From Sipunculus nudus (lineage: Eukaryota; Annelida; Sipuncula; Golfingiida; Sipunculidae), in contig CM049315.1 of assembly GCA_026874595.1 (NCBI GenBank), positions 68,083,916 to 68,147,915 on the forward strand: a stretch of 64,000 nt of DNA, in the 5' to 3' direction. Of this stretch, positions 9,434 to 18,129 are shown piece by piece. The translations under genes and the position numbers were made by a program. Position 1 is the first letter of the stretch. Every line of letters begins with the position of its first letter. The notes beneath the pieces were generated by a model, which worked only from the letters and a program-made list of their open reading frames with translations, made no database searches and was not told the DNA's origin.

Positions 9434-9687
9434 TCGTTCAATTCGATCCTGGGTTTTTCGACATGGTAGCCCTGATAAAATAACATGTCTTCCGGAACTA
9501 AAGGCACACTACCTTTTTTACATTGCATCGGTAGAGGTTCCGGTCGAATGAACGCTGTATTGGGTTTAATATTTACAGCTTGCATCAAATTGGTATTCAA
9601 TTTATATTGCCCCCCGCCCAATAAACCGGCCCGTGTTTGTACTCCACGGGTCCCAAACCCTGTCGCTGTGGTTAATCTGGCCCGCAT
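9424..9687 (-). CDS. Hypothetical small protein
   Basis: An intact 87-residue frame. It begins MRARLTTATGFGTRG and contains a Gly-rich LLGGGQYKLN. Its ATG overlaps the stop of the membrane-protein gene at 9687, and its end overlaps the next start, giving a continuous block of overlapping genes. Not recognised. No membrane segment or known motif is visible. Confidence 0.45.
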   Translation of the reverse strand: MRARLTTATGFGTRGVQTRAGLLGGGQYKLNTNLMQAVNIKPNTAFIRPEPLPMQCKKGSVPLVPEDMLFYQGYHVEKPRIELNEWV

Positions 9688-9977
9688 TATTCAAACGGAA
9701 TACCCGATTCATTTTTCATACCTCTTTTTATACGTTTCAGTTTCGGGGTCGGCATAATATAAACCGCCGAAGCTGATAACACTCCTGCCCAGTATGTCCG
9801 GTCTTCCGGATTGCAAAAATTCCCCGCTAAAATAGTTAATGCCGTAATGATTAAAAAATATATGATCGATAATTGGGTAATAAACAACGCTAAACTTTTC
9901 GAGCACCACGCCGTTTTTTTATTTTTACCCACGTGCTGTATTTTTCCGGATACCCTCTCCATTTCACCAATTTCCAT
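9687..9977 (-). CDS. Small membrane protein overlapping the integrase 3' end
   Basis: An intact 96-residue frame. A strong hydrophobic segment (LFITQLSIIYFLIITALTIL) spans about residues 31-50 and a weaker one follows (YWAGVLSASAVYIM). The tail is basic (PTPKLKRIKRG). The first 30 residues overlap the end of the integrase frame by 88 bases in a different frame. Small virion membrane proteins are common in this class of element, but I do not know this family. The start could also lie further in; no better ATG is visible. Confidence 0.45.
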   Translation of the reverse strand: MEIGEMERVSGKIQHVGKNKKTAWCSKSLALFITQLSIIYFLIITALTILAGNFCNPEDRTYWAGVLSASAVYIMPTPKLKRIKRGMKNESGIPFE

Positions 9978-10953
9978 CCTTTTTTGCGTTCTAATACTTT
10001 TTCTTCTACTTTAGCCGGACGGGGTGTACTTACTTTTTGTAATTCTTCCCGGTAAAATCGACCTTTTATAGGTTCTCCTTCTTCGTCTTCAATTTCGTAC
10101 ACGTCCACACCCCCGACTTCTGGATACACCCGTTTTGCCGTAAACGTTTCTTCCGTCCAACGGGGAATGTAGCCCCGTTCAGCAAATGTATTTTTCTTCA
10201 CACTGCTTAATACCACTTTGGTCCCCGGTTTAAATATATTCTTATTGGATGTTTCCAGGTGTAAATCTTTTGGATGGCCGTATAAAATCCGCCATACTTT
10301 GCTTTGATTTTTTGATGTCACGTCTTTCGGGGCCATGTCATGGGATGTGTGCGGGCGGGAATTGTATTCGTCAATAGCTTGAGGTAAATCGTTCAACCAT
10401 TGCCGGGTATTATGATGGGACATGGCTGCAAACAAACGTCGTTTTAACGTACGGTTAAACCGTTCCACTAAACTTGCTTTCACGTCCCGGTTTCTTGTCG
10501 CAAACCATGTGATATCATGATCGTGCATTAATTCTTGAACTTGTTTATTCCGAAATTCTAACCCTTCATCCGTTTGTAATTTTTGAGGGATCCTTTTACT
10601 GGATTTGAAAATGGATTCCGACCCATTTTTCACATGAGTGCCCCATTTATCTTTTAATGGCACCGCCCAAGCATACCTCGATAAAATATCCACGACCGTT
10701 AAAATGTACCGGTAATTTTTATTGTAATGCGCTAATTTTTGCATATCAGCTAAATCCCCCTGCCACTTGGCGTCGAGACCTCCTACCAACGTTTTACTTC
10801 GCCTATATTTTCGACGGACCGGTTTAAACAACGTGTACGCATTTTGCCGTCCTAAAAATTCTGCTGCTTTTTCCCGAGAAACGCCAACACTTTGAGCTAG
10901 TTTTTAGCATCGCCCGTAAAAGCGTACGGACCTTTTTCAAAAGCCTTCTCCAT
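9890..10953 (-). pseudogene. Polinton-type retroviral-like integrase with chromodomain, one frameshift
   Basis: Integrates the element by DDE strand transfer. The ATG is at 10951-10953; a frameshift near 10903 separates the first 17 codons from the main frame, which is open from there to the TAG at 9890. The N-terminal zone (REKAAEFLGRQNAYTLFKPV) fits Polinton integrases. Catalytic acids are visible: Asp in WQGDLADM, Asp in QTDEGLEF, Glu in SLVERFNRTLKRR. The C-terminus has a chromodomain-like WKLVKWRGYPEKYSTWV. The segment between (KNIFKPGTKVVLSS, then YIPRWTEETFTAKRV) is the SH3-like DNA-binding part. It lies just downstream of the acidic gene at 10957. The core is otherwise intact, so this is one of the less decayed genes. 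Confidence 0.8.
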
Positions 10954-10956
10954 TGT

Positions 10957-11400
10957 CTAAAAAGGAAAATAAAAATCCACTTCACGTTTGACGTTACGGG
11001 TTTTTATGTCTTGCTTCTCCTTTGTCTTGGGGGTTCGTCCATTTTCTTCACAAATCTCTTCCAAATGAACTTCCTCCTCCTCCTCTTGTGGTTCGGACGT
11101 TTCTGAATATTCCTCGTCCTCTTCGTAATATACGGGACGGCGTGGGATGGTATACGGGGCGTACCTCCTCCTCCTCCGTACCCCTTGGGGACGGCGGGGA
11201 CGGATCACGGTAGGAATAGGTTCGGGGTACGGGTACTCGCCGGTCTCCTCGTGATATTGTTCTTTGGCGGGGAGGGGATCACACTTGTCTTCGGGCAGTG
11301 TCTCGTAAAACTCGTCTTCCGGATGATTGTTTTTCTGTGAAAGGGGTTTCGAATTGGGTGGGGGGTCCTTCTCCGGTTTCTTTGTACACCAATTTTGCAT
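10957..11400 (-). CDS. Acidic/Arg-rich hypothetical protein
   Basis: An intact 147-residue frame. It has a Pro/Glu-rich start, a central arginine cluster (RPQGVRRRRRYAPYTIPRRP), then a long acidic run (EEDEEYSETSEPQEEEEEV). Its stop lies three bases before the integrase ATG. The mixed charge pattern suggests a disordered scaffold or core protein, but I do not recognise it. Confidence 0.45.
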   Translation of the reverse strand: MQNWCTKKPEKDPPPNSKPLSQKNNHPEDEFYETLPEDKCDPLPAKEQYHEETGEYPYPEPIPTVIRPRRPQGVRRRRRYAPYTIPRRPVYYEEDEEYSETSEPQEEEEEVHLEEICEENGRTPKTKEKQDIKTRNVKREVDFYFPF

Positions 11401-11444
11401 AATTCTTTTGATAAAAATTCCCGGATTTTACGTCCTTGTTCTGC

Positions 11445-11666
11445 TTAAGTTAAAAACTTTTTACGTTCCTGGTAAGAAGATTCAGGAGTGACTAATGTAT
11501 CGATATCGTACTTATATAGTAAATCCACTTGCAATTTCGGTAAAGGGACGTTTCCTTTTACCCAATTGTACAATAAATTACAAGCAAAATTCATAGCAGG
11601 TTTGTTTAAACCAGAATTCGATGCGGACGAAGGCGCATATTTGTCGGCTTGTGATGTGAAATCCAT
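11445..11666 (-). CDS. Hypothetical small protein
   Basis: An intact 73-residue frame preceded by a TATATAAA box 35 bp before its ATG. No known motif. The middle (PAMNFACNLLYNWVKGNVPL) is amphipathic. Having its own promoter argues for a real gene; function unknown. Confidence 0.45.
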   Translation of the reverse strand: MDFTSQADKYAPSSASNSGLNKPAMNFACNLLYNWVKGNVPLPKLQVDLLYKYDIDTLVTPESSYQERKKFLT

Positions 11667-11700
11667 CTTTTCATCCCGCCTTTATAAAATTCGGACCTGG

Positions 11701-11708
11701 TTTATATA
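11701..11708 (-). promoter_or_regulatory. TATA box of the small gene at 11445-11666
   Basis: TATATAAA on the minus strand, 35 bp before the ATG at 11666, matching the position of other TATA boxes of the element. Confidence 0.4.
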
Positions 11709-11717
11709 GCCTCCTGC

Positions 11718-12257
11718 TCAATAGAAAGACGGGTAGCTCATGTCATACGACTGGATCATATCGGACCAATCAGAAGACTCGTCCCAACGACGGGGATATG
11801 TGATTGGTTGATAAAATATACTGTGCTTGGGTGTTGGGTTATACCGGAAAAGTAATCCGACTACCACGTTCCCTTTTTCTAACATTAACATGTGATGGGA
11901 ATCCATATCTTGCAATTTAAAAATAACGACATTGGTTTCTTGAGTCGGTTGCACCGGGAAAAATTTTAAACTTTTCGGTTCGTATTGCACGATAGCATAA
12001 ACGTACGGGATTCTGACATGTAATTTACTTTTTCAAATTCGTAACTCATCGTTAAACGTTCCCAGTTGGGCCATGTACTTTTTGATGTTCCGTTATCTGC
12101 CTACGATTTATTTCGATTTAAAATGACCTTTTTTAATTTTTTAGGCACCGTTGTATATACTTTTTCCGGTTCAATAAAATTGCATATGACCCTTTCCGTA
12201 TTGTATTTAAATAAAACATGATTTTTTTCTAAAATGATTTAATGGAAAAAATGTCAT
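11718..12257 (-). pseudogene. Broken hypothetical gene (two frameshifts, one stop)
   Basis: Segments in linked frames give one gene of about 180 codons. It starts at the ATG at 12255-12257, shifts frame at an A7 run near 12230, reads to a TAG at 12101-12103, continues past it in the same frame (including WPNWERLTMSYEFEK), then shifts again near 12030 into the frame ending at 11718. The last 90 residues are well preserved (KSLKFFPVQPTQETNVVIFK, then GNVVVGLLFRYNP) and look beta-rich. A small jelly-roll virion protein such as a penton is possible but not shown. Not recognised by sequence. Confidence 0.45.
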
Positions 12258-12280
12258 GGCTTGCGTGACACCAAAATAAC

Positions 12281-12913
12281 TTAAAATACCTGACGAACAA
12301 TAAATCCCATAAATATAATCTGTAAAAATATCTGTTTAATCCCTTTATTTTTAATAACTTCCATCGTTAAAGTTAATTTTTCTGTATTCTTATCATATTT
12401 AAATTCAAACATAAAATCACGGGCGTATTTCGGGGAATTATCATTATTTACATCAATTTGGTCGCCACGCATGGACTTTTTTCCTTTGCAAGGTGTATTT
12501 TCAAATAATACTTTTAATGCCCCGTTTAAATAATTGGTATATCCTTCCGGTGTAAAATTGACATCACAACCTAAATCAAATATTACTGTTGGTTCGTATT
12601 CCACATCTTCATTGCACGTTATAAATGTAACTAAATCCATTGAAGGGTTTTCAAAATTTAAATTTCGTTTTAAATTTGGAAACAGTTTCATGTTATCAAT
12701 ATCATGTGAACTTTCCGCATCGGTTTTGTATAATGTTAGTTTCATTGTAGCTTGTTTGGGAAAACATACACCTTTCTGTCGGGGGAAGGTGATCATATCG
12801 CAAGCGACTTCCCATGACTGTGTCGGATTGTACAAAGGACGGATTAAATGGGCTACAAAAACTTGGCCGTCTGGATTGAATTGAGAATACACGTAAACGT
12901 GGTCCTGATTCAT
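12281..12913 (-). CDS. Hypothetical virion-type protein, relative of the leftmost gene
   Basis: An intact 210-residue frame. Near the N-terminus it reads LIRPLYNPTQSWEVACDMIT followed by FPRQ, the same pattern (W-E-V-A, then a Pro a few residues on) that the leftmost gene shows at its stop. This suggests two members of one family in the element. The rest is rich in Asn, Asp and aromatic residues, with no membrane segment until a hydrophobic tail (QIFLQIIFMGFIV). The start overlaps the TGA of the upstream gene. Function unknown; a minor structural protein is a guess from context. Confidence 0.5.
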   Translation of the reverse strand: MNQDHVYVYSQFNPDGQVFVAHLIRPLYNPTQSWEVACDMITFPRQKGVCFPKQATMKLTLYKTDAESSHDIDNMKLFPNLKRNLNFENPSMDLVTFITCNEDVEYEPTVIFDLGCDVNFTPEGYTNYLNGALKVLFENTPCKGKKSMRGDQIDVNNDNSPKYARDFMFEFKYDKNTEKLTLTMEVIKNKGIKQIFLQIIFMGFIVRQVF

Positions 12914-13152
12914 TTCGCTTTTGAAATACGGCTTAAAGTTGATTGCCCTTCATTATATATCTTCAACATGTCGGATGTCGTTCCTGTTCCTATAGGACGT
13001 TTTCGAGCCGCTTTTGAACCAATCCATTTAGCGACTTTTCCTAATGTATAAGTGGTTTTAGGAGCCATAGCTATCGCTTGCTCTACTCCTTGCCCGTACG
13101 CTTTAGCTATAGATCGTGTGGTGTTTTCATTCATCCCTGAACCACTCGCCAC
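12910..13152 (-). CDS. Small Gly/Ala/Lys protein
   Basis: An intact 80-residue frame, start MASGSGMNENTTRSIAKAYG, whose TGA overlaps the next ATG (ATGA). It has a mildly amphipathic, basic character (WIGSKAARKRPIGTGT). Size and place fit a small capsid-associated peptide. Not recognised. Confidence 0.4.
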   Translation of the reverse strand: MASGSGMNENTTRSIAKAYGQGVEQAIAMAPKTTYTLGKVAKWIGSKAARKRPIGTGTTSDMLKIYNEGQSTLSRISKAK

Positions 13153-13208
13153 ATCTTTTACCCGTGGTTGTTCTGTTTTTTTTTATAAATTTTCGTTTGC
13201 CTTTGCAT

Positions 13209-14301
13209 TTATTGAGAAATAATATTATTTAACATATTACCTGCCATTTGCCCAACTTCTTTATCCACATCGAAACTTGTGGCGGCATATCCTAAAACAT
13301 CAGGTGCTATTTGTTCAATTCCTTCTATTCCCATACTTTTTAAAGCTTCGTTTTGGACACCCTTTAATATGGCTTGTCCTTCTTTATTTGTACCACTTTT
13401 TTTCAGTCTTTTTCGCTGCTGGTTTATATCCTAATTTTTTAACTTTTTTTATTCCGCTTTGAACTTTTTTAGCCTTACTGTCAATACTGTCTTGCACTTT
13501 ATGCAAAGCATTTTTTAATTTTTGTAATTCTTCTTTTCCTTCTTTTATATTTTTATTTTCTAAATAATCATTTACTTTTTCTTGTTATTTTTCAATCTTT
13601 TTTTCCTGCGCTGGAAAATTACCTGCGGCATCTAATTTTTCTAATGTTTCTGCCATTTTATTGTATCCTTCTGCCATTTGTGAACAATTTTCACGGGATT
13701 CTGCAGGGACAGTGTATTGGTTTCCACCAATAGGAACCACTCCTTGGGATAGCATAGCACCAGTTCCATTTGCTGCAGAATTCATTTGCTCATTAGCATC
13801 TTTTTTATTTTGATGATCATTCAAATTCATTTTTCCTTGTGTCATCAAATATGTTGGTCCGGCAAATACAGCAGCTCCTGCTAATCTTTGCACCCAATTT
13901 TTATATTTTTTCTACTTTTTTTTTCTTTTCTTCTTCTTTTTTCATTTTCTCATCGTCTTCTTTTTTCTTTTTTTTCTTCTTCTCCTTGTTTCTTTTTTTT
14001 TCTTCTTCGTCTTTTTTTTTCTTCTTCAACTTTATTCTTTTTTTTTGTCATTTTTCTTGTTTTCTTTATCGTTTTTTCTCTTTTTTTCGTCTGTCTTCTC
14101 TTCTTTTTTCTTTTGTTCGTCTTTTTTCGCTTCTTTTTTCTTCTTTTCTTCTCTTTTTTGTTGTTTTTTCTTTGCTTCTTCTCGTTTGTTCTTAATTTCT
14201 TCCATTTGTTGTTGTTTTTTCTGGATGTCTTTCTTTTTTGATGTTTTTTTAGTCGTTTTAGGTAGTTTTTGTTGTGTTCTCGGCCGTTTTCCTTTAGGAG
14301 G
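13209..14301 (-). pseudogene. Lys/Glu-rich coiled-coil protein, several frameshifts
   Basis: Linked minus-strand frames run from about 14301 to a TAA at 13209-13211. The first part is almost pure Lys/Glu/Gln (KKQQQMEEIKNKREEAKKKQ), a likely coiled coil. After at least two frameshifts in A-rich runs comes a more ordinary part with RLAGAAVFAGPTYLMTQGK, then a Lys-rich helix, then after another frameshift a C-terminus with GIEQIAPDVLGYAATSFDVD. No ATG is seen at its start. Its frame is continuous with the Pro/Arg-rich gene upstream across the TAA at 14302, so the two may once have been one gene. Role unknown; a DNA-binding or scaffold protein is possible. Confidence 0.4.
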
Positions 14302-14934
14302 TTAAGGACGGGCGCGGGTCGATCTGACTCCTCTTTTACTTTTAACAGAAGCCATAGTTTTTGGCCGTTTCGGTTTAGGATGTTGTGGTATTATTGGGGC
14401 TTTTCTTTTTAATGAAGGACGTCTCATTTGGGAAAATGGAGGACCCCGTTGTATCGGAGGTTTTCTAGGAACAATCCTACCGGGCGCCGGCCGTGCGTGA
14501 GGACGAACTAGAAGTCTTCTCCTCGGGGGACCGCTACCAGGCGGACGATGGGGCGGCGGTGGTCCCCGGACAGGCAGCGGTCTGCCCCGGACAGGCGGCG
14601 CCCGGGATGGCGGACCCGCTCGGGGCGGAACACCTGGCGGGCGCGGCTGGGCTGGTGGACGTACAGGTCCCGGCAGACGGGCGGGCGCTGGTCCACCGCC
14701 CCGGGCGGGTGGTTGACCACCGGTGGCACGGGGTGGCGGGCGGGCGGGATGGATACGATTCGGTTTAAAATTAGGTCTTCTTAATTTGGCGGCTTGCGTT
14801 AAACCGCTGCTCGGACCTGCTCTTTGAAATACACGTTTCCCCGCTGCTCCACTTATTCCAACTTTTGAAAATCCTGAAGGAGATCTTCCTACCGATGAAA
14901 TACCTCGTGGTTTTAACACGCTAAAACGTGCCAT
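14302..14934 (-). CDS. Pro/Arg-rich core-like protein in a GC-rich patch
   Basis: An intact 210-residue frame starting MARFSVLKPRG. Residues about 55-155 are almost entirely Pro, Arg, Gly and Ala (PPRATGGQPPARGGGPAPAR). The DNA here (about 14475-14765) is very GC-rich compared with the AT-rich neighbours. The C-terminus is basic (KRKAPIIPQHPKPKRPKTM). It resembles adenovirus-type core proteins in charge only. The stop at 14302 is followed in frame by PPKGKRPRTQQK, the beginning of the next gene, so this TAA may be a nonsense mutation rather than the original end. Confidence 0.5.
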   Translation of the reverse strand: MARFSVLKPRGISSVGRSPSGFSKVGISGAAGKRVFQRAGPSSGLTQAAKLRRPNFKPNRIHPARPPPRATGGQPPARGGGPAPARLPGPVRPPAQPRPPGVPPRAGPPSRAPPVRGRPLPVRGPPPPHRPPGSGPPRRRLLVRPHARPAPGRIVPRKPPIQRGPPFSQMRRPSLKRKAPIIPQHPKPKRPKTMASVKSKRGVRSTRARP

Positions 14935-14998
14935 TTTTCTGTATGATCCCGGTTAAATAACTTTCTTTTTTACTCCTACCGTCATTCCTTTCCCCGTG

Positions 14999-15592
14999 TC
15001 AACCAGTTTTATTTGGTTCTGATTTTCCTACCGAATACCAAGCTCTCATTTTTTCACGGTATTCTATTCGAGCCCGTTTCTTTTCAGGACTGTCTTCCAC
15101 TTTACTGTTAACTTGTAGTTTTTTCTTATTAAATCTAACGCGCGCACACGTTCTTTATTCTCGTGATACGCCGAAAAATTTTTCTTTAATGTCGTCCAAT
15201 CCAAAGTGGACGGGATTCTCTTATTCTGTTCGTTTGTTATTAGAATCTCTTTATTCTTAATTTCTTTCTTTATTTTTTTCTTGTTCTTTTTTCCAATATT
15301 CTACAGCTTGCCCTTTCCCGTAATATTTTTCGGGAGCTGGATGACGCCAAAACCCTGGTTGTGGAAACCCATGCACGAAATACACTTCTGTTTCAAACTA
15401 CCATAAATCTTTCAACCAACGGTTTATCCTCTTATACAGTTTCGCCCAAGGTCGGCGCGCGGGATTATGGTCGTCTTCGCGAGTATCGAAATAAGAATAT
15501 GTACGAAAAAAATAAGTCACTTGAATTAAACATTCTTTCGCTAAATCCAGTTCTGTTTCGTTTAACTATAATTGTCGTTTCATCGTTTCCAT
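14999..15592 (-). pseudogene. Broken Trp/Tyr-rich gene, two stops and two frameshifts
   Basis: From the ATG at 15590-15592 the frame reads through TAG at 15566-15568 and TAG at 15398-15400. It then shifts near 15275 and again near 15125, ending at TGA 14999-15001, about 195 codons. Segments such as LDLAKECLIQVTYFFRTYSY and EVYFVHGFPQPGFWRHPAPE are plainly coding. The start overlaps the end of the gene upstream. Family not recognised. Its aromatic-rich style matches the two genes upstream, which may form a functional group. Confidence 0.45.
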
Positions 15593-16391
15593 TTTTTCCA
15601 AGAAGGGTATAATTCAGGAATTTCTGGTAACGGATTCATCGGATACCACGTTGGTGCACCGATAAACGGTCGGGCTAATCCCATAATTTCTCCCAACACG
15701 GCTTTATCCGCCACTCCGATTTTATCCCGTTCATAAAATAATTTTAAAACTAAATCATATTTTCTTACTTTTAAATATTTACTGCGATATTTTCGGACTT
15801 GGTCTTCGTTCAATAATTTGTACCACGGGGAATACGACGTATCTAAATCCACGGTTTCGTCCGTTAAAATGTATTCTAATAGCCAATGAATCTTCATAGG
15901 TATTTTTCCCGGCATATCCGGTAAATTTTCTACTTCCTGCCCGCGTTCTCTTAAAATGTTATAATACATTTTTAACCCGTGATAATCTAATTGTGTGTTT
16001 CGTTTAATTTGTTCAGAAATACCATACTCCGCATGTAATAAATACCAAGTCCAATTTTGATACGGTTGTAGTTGTTTATACACTTTATACGTCCGCGGCT
16101 CTGGGCGGTTTTATGAAAAGCTGGCATGGATAACAGTTTTGCATCAATATGAAAACTTTCACGGATTTCTAATAATTCTTGACGTAAATGAGGAGGATGG
16201 TAAAAATGGGGTATTGGTAATTCAAATAAGGTCCCGTACTGATCAAACGATACACCCCAAAACGGGTCTCCTTCCATTTCGTTTTCAAACCCAAGGGCGT
16301 CAGGACCGTTGATTTTCCACCATACCGGACGCCACAATTGAAACATTTCATTTTGTATGGCTAATCGCACTTTATTAATCACTTTCATCAT
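15580..16391 (-). pseudogene. Hypothetical Trp/Tyr-rich gene, one frameshift
   Basis: The ATG at 16389-16391 overlaps the stop of the upstream gene. The first half (QLWRPVWWKINGPDALGFEN, then FHIDAKLLSMPAFHK) shifts near 16083 into the frame ending at 15580 (YKQLQPYQNWTWYLLHAEYG, then PEIPELYPSWKKWKR). The total is about 270 codons. Not recognised. It is rich in Trp, Tyr and Pro and has no visible membrane segment. It lies between the packaging ATPase block and the core-protein block. Confidence 0.45.
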
Positions 16392-17501
16392 CACCGGTTT
16401 TTTTCTTATAATATCTGGTGTGAATATTATAATATTGAGGTAAATATATATTGATAAACGGTTCTTCTATCCAAATCCCATCGTCTTTATGAGCCCAACC
16501 ATATTTTGTTATTTTAGTACGGTTAGTCGGTGAACTCAAGCCCGGCACAGGACGGATTCCAAAATCTTCTAAATTGTTATTTCCACTGAAGGGAGATTTT
16601 GCTAACATTTCTTTTTCTGTTAATTCATTCATAAATTCTTCCCGATATTTTTTACCTTTTTCCATGTCAATAAAAAATTGATGGTACCATTCCGATTTCC
16701 CTATATCTAGATATTTTCTTGAGGTCGGGTCTTTCGTTAAACATGGGACACATTTGCCTTCGGTGAAATACCCTTTAACATTTAATTCTTCAACGGGTAA
16801 CGGTATATCCACGCGCATATAAGTTTTCCCGTTGATACGTTTATGGTAGGCCCAGTAATGTTTCCCGTTTGAATTGTAACTGTCATTATATGTTTGGTAC
16901 CGTGGATCTTTATTCCCCCATTTTTCGGTTAATGATGGGACGTACCTAGCTTCTAAAGGTTGATTGATTTATGCTGAATACCATAAATGCCAAGGAAAAT
17001 GAAGGTAGACCAACATTAAAGTATTGACGACAATCCATCGGTCAACAATTTTAGACTCATTAAACCAATCAATCACTTTCTGAGATGTATCCGCATCTAA
17101 AATAATCGGTCTCCCCGCATCATTGCTGGTCTGCATACGGCCTTCCAATTGTGATTTTCGCACTTTCACTAAACGGATTTTAAATGTTTTATCTTTTTGT
17201 TTGACAAAAGCTAACCTCGTTTTTAAATATCCATTTTTATTTGTTTTCTGTTTCACATAAAGGTCGTGTAAACTGAAAACCTAAGAATCCAAAGGGGGCC
17301 AAAACACAAGGTATTTGCCTTCGATTTGTAACCATCCTTTTTTCTGACTGGCATCTGATGATGGCATACCAGCCCTTTTCCATTGGATGTATCTAATTAA
17401 TTCTTCCACACCCCATTAGATGGCTTGCACGGCCAACCAATTAAAAGTTCTATCACCGCTACCACCGTCACCCCGGCAATATGTACCGCAAACGGAATCA
17501 T
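16375..17501 (-). pseudogene. Hypothetical gene with N-terminal membrane segment, three stops
   Basis: The ATG at 17499-17501 overlaps the TGA of the ATPase gene (ATGA). It starts with a hydrophobic helix (MIPFAVHIAGVTVVAVIELL), then a frameshift near 17440 leads to a long frame with in-frame TAA 17416-17418, TAG 17281-17283 and TAA 16969-16971. It ends at TAA 16375, about 375 codons in all. Well-preserved parts include KVIDWFNESKIVDRWIVVNT and GYFTEGKCVPCLTKDPTSRK. Family unknown. Linkage to the ATPase and an N-terminal membrane helix suggest a virion or packaging-vertex role; this is inference. Confidence 0.45.
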
Positions 17502-18077
17502 TCTGGTTGATAATAAATATGTTCTTCGTCAGGGAATATTTTCGTTCTTAACCGGTATTCGTCCGAGCACCTCTGCGTAAAATCTAACAACAAATACCCG
17601 TGCGGTTCTTTTGTAGCATCTTCATAAATGTGACGTAATTCTTTTGCTTTGGAATTGTAAACGGTCACGTGGATTTTTCATAAACACCATGTAATGCGAA
17701 TTTAACGAAATGTCCCGTTGTTCTTTTTTTCTGATGAAATACATTTTGAGCGGTAAAGATAATAGATATGTTTCTGTGATGGCTTCCTTTTTCAAATATT
17801 TTTGCTGTTTCCACACCGCTTTCTCGCATCAAATTGTCGATGACTAATAACGTCCCGGCTTTTATATTTCTCGGAGGTAACCCTTCTTGAAAAAATTTTT
17901 ATCTTTTAACTCGGTATAAATGGCTTGAGGTTCGGCATAACACCACAGCACTCGTTCAGGTACCGGATCAATCATTTCAGTCATATGTTTGATCAACTTG
18001 CACACCCACGCTGTTTTCCCGGACGAGGTTGGTCCGGCGATCTACATGGTCAACGGATGATGGAATTTGTACCACAT
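17498..18077 (-). pseudogene. P-loop ATPase, probable genome-packaging ATPase, stop and frameshifts
   Basis: Starts at the ATG at 18075-18077 (MWYKFHHPLTM), then TAG at 18042-18044, then the Walker A motif IAGPTSSGKTAWVCKLIKH. Next come RVLWCYAEPQAIY, a frameshift near 17890, and a Walker B-like LLVIDNLMRESG. Further frameshifts lead to GSHHRNISIIFTAQN, then ISLNSHYMVFMKNPRDR and YRLRTKIFPDEEHIYY before the TGA at 17498-17500. This motif order is the one I know from ATPases of invertebrate Polinton-like elements, held to drive DNA into the capsid by ATP hydrolysis. About 193 codons, near the usual length. The stop immediately before the Walker A motif inactivates it unless read through. Confidence 0.7.
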
Positions 18078-18129
18078 CCTTTGAAAAAAAAAAAAAAACA
18101 ATGACCACACAGATATTTATACACAAACT

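Noticed and set aside
13839-14305. Plus-strand frames rich in Phe, Ser and Leu
   Set aside because: Shadow of the Lys/Glu-rich minus-strand gene; such composition follows from reading AAG/GAA runs backwards.
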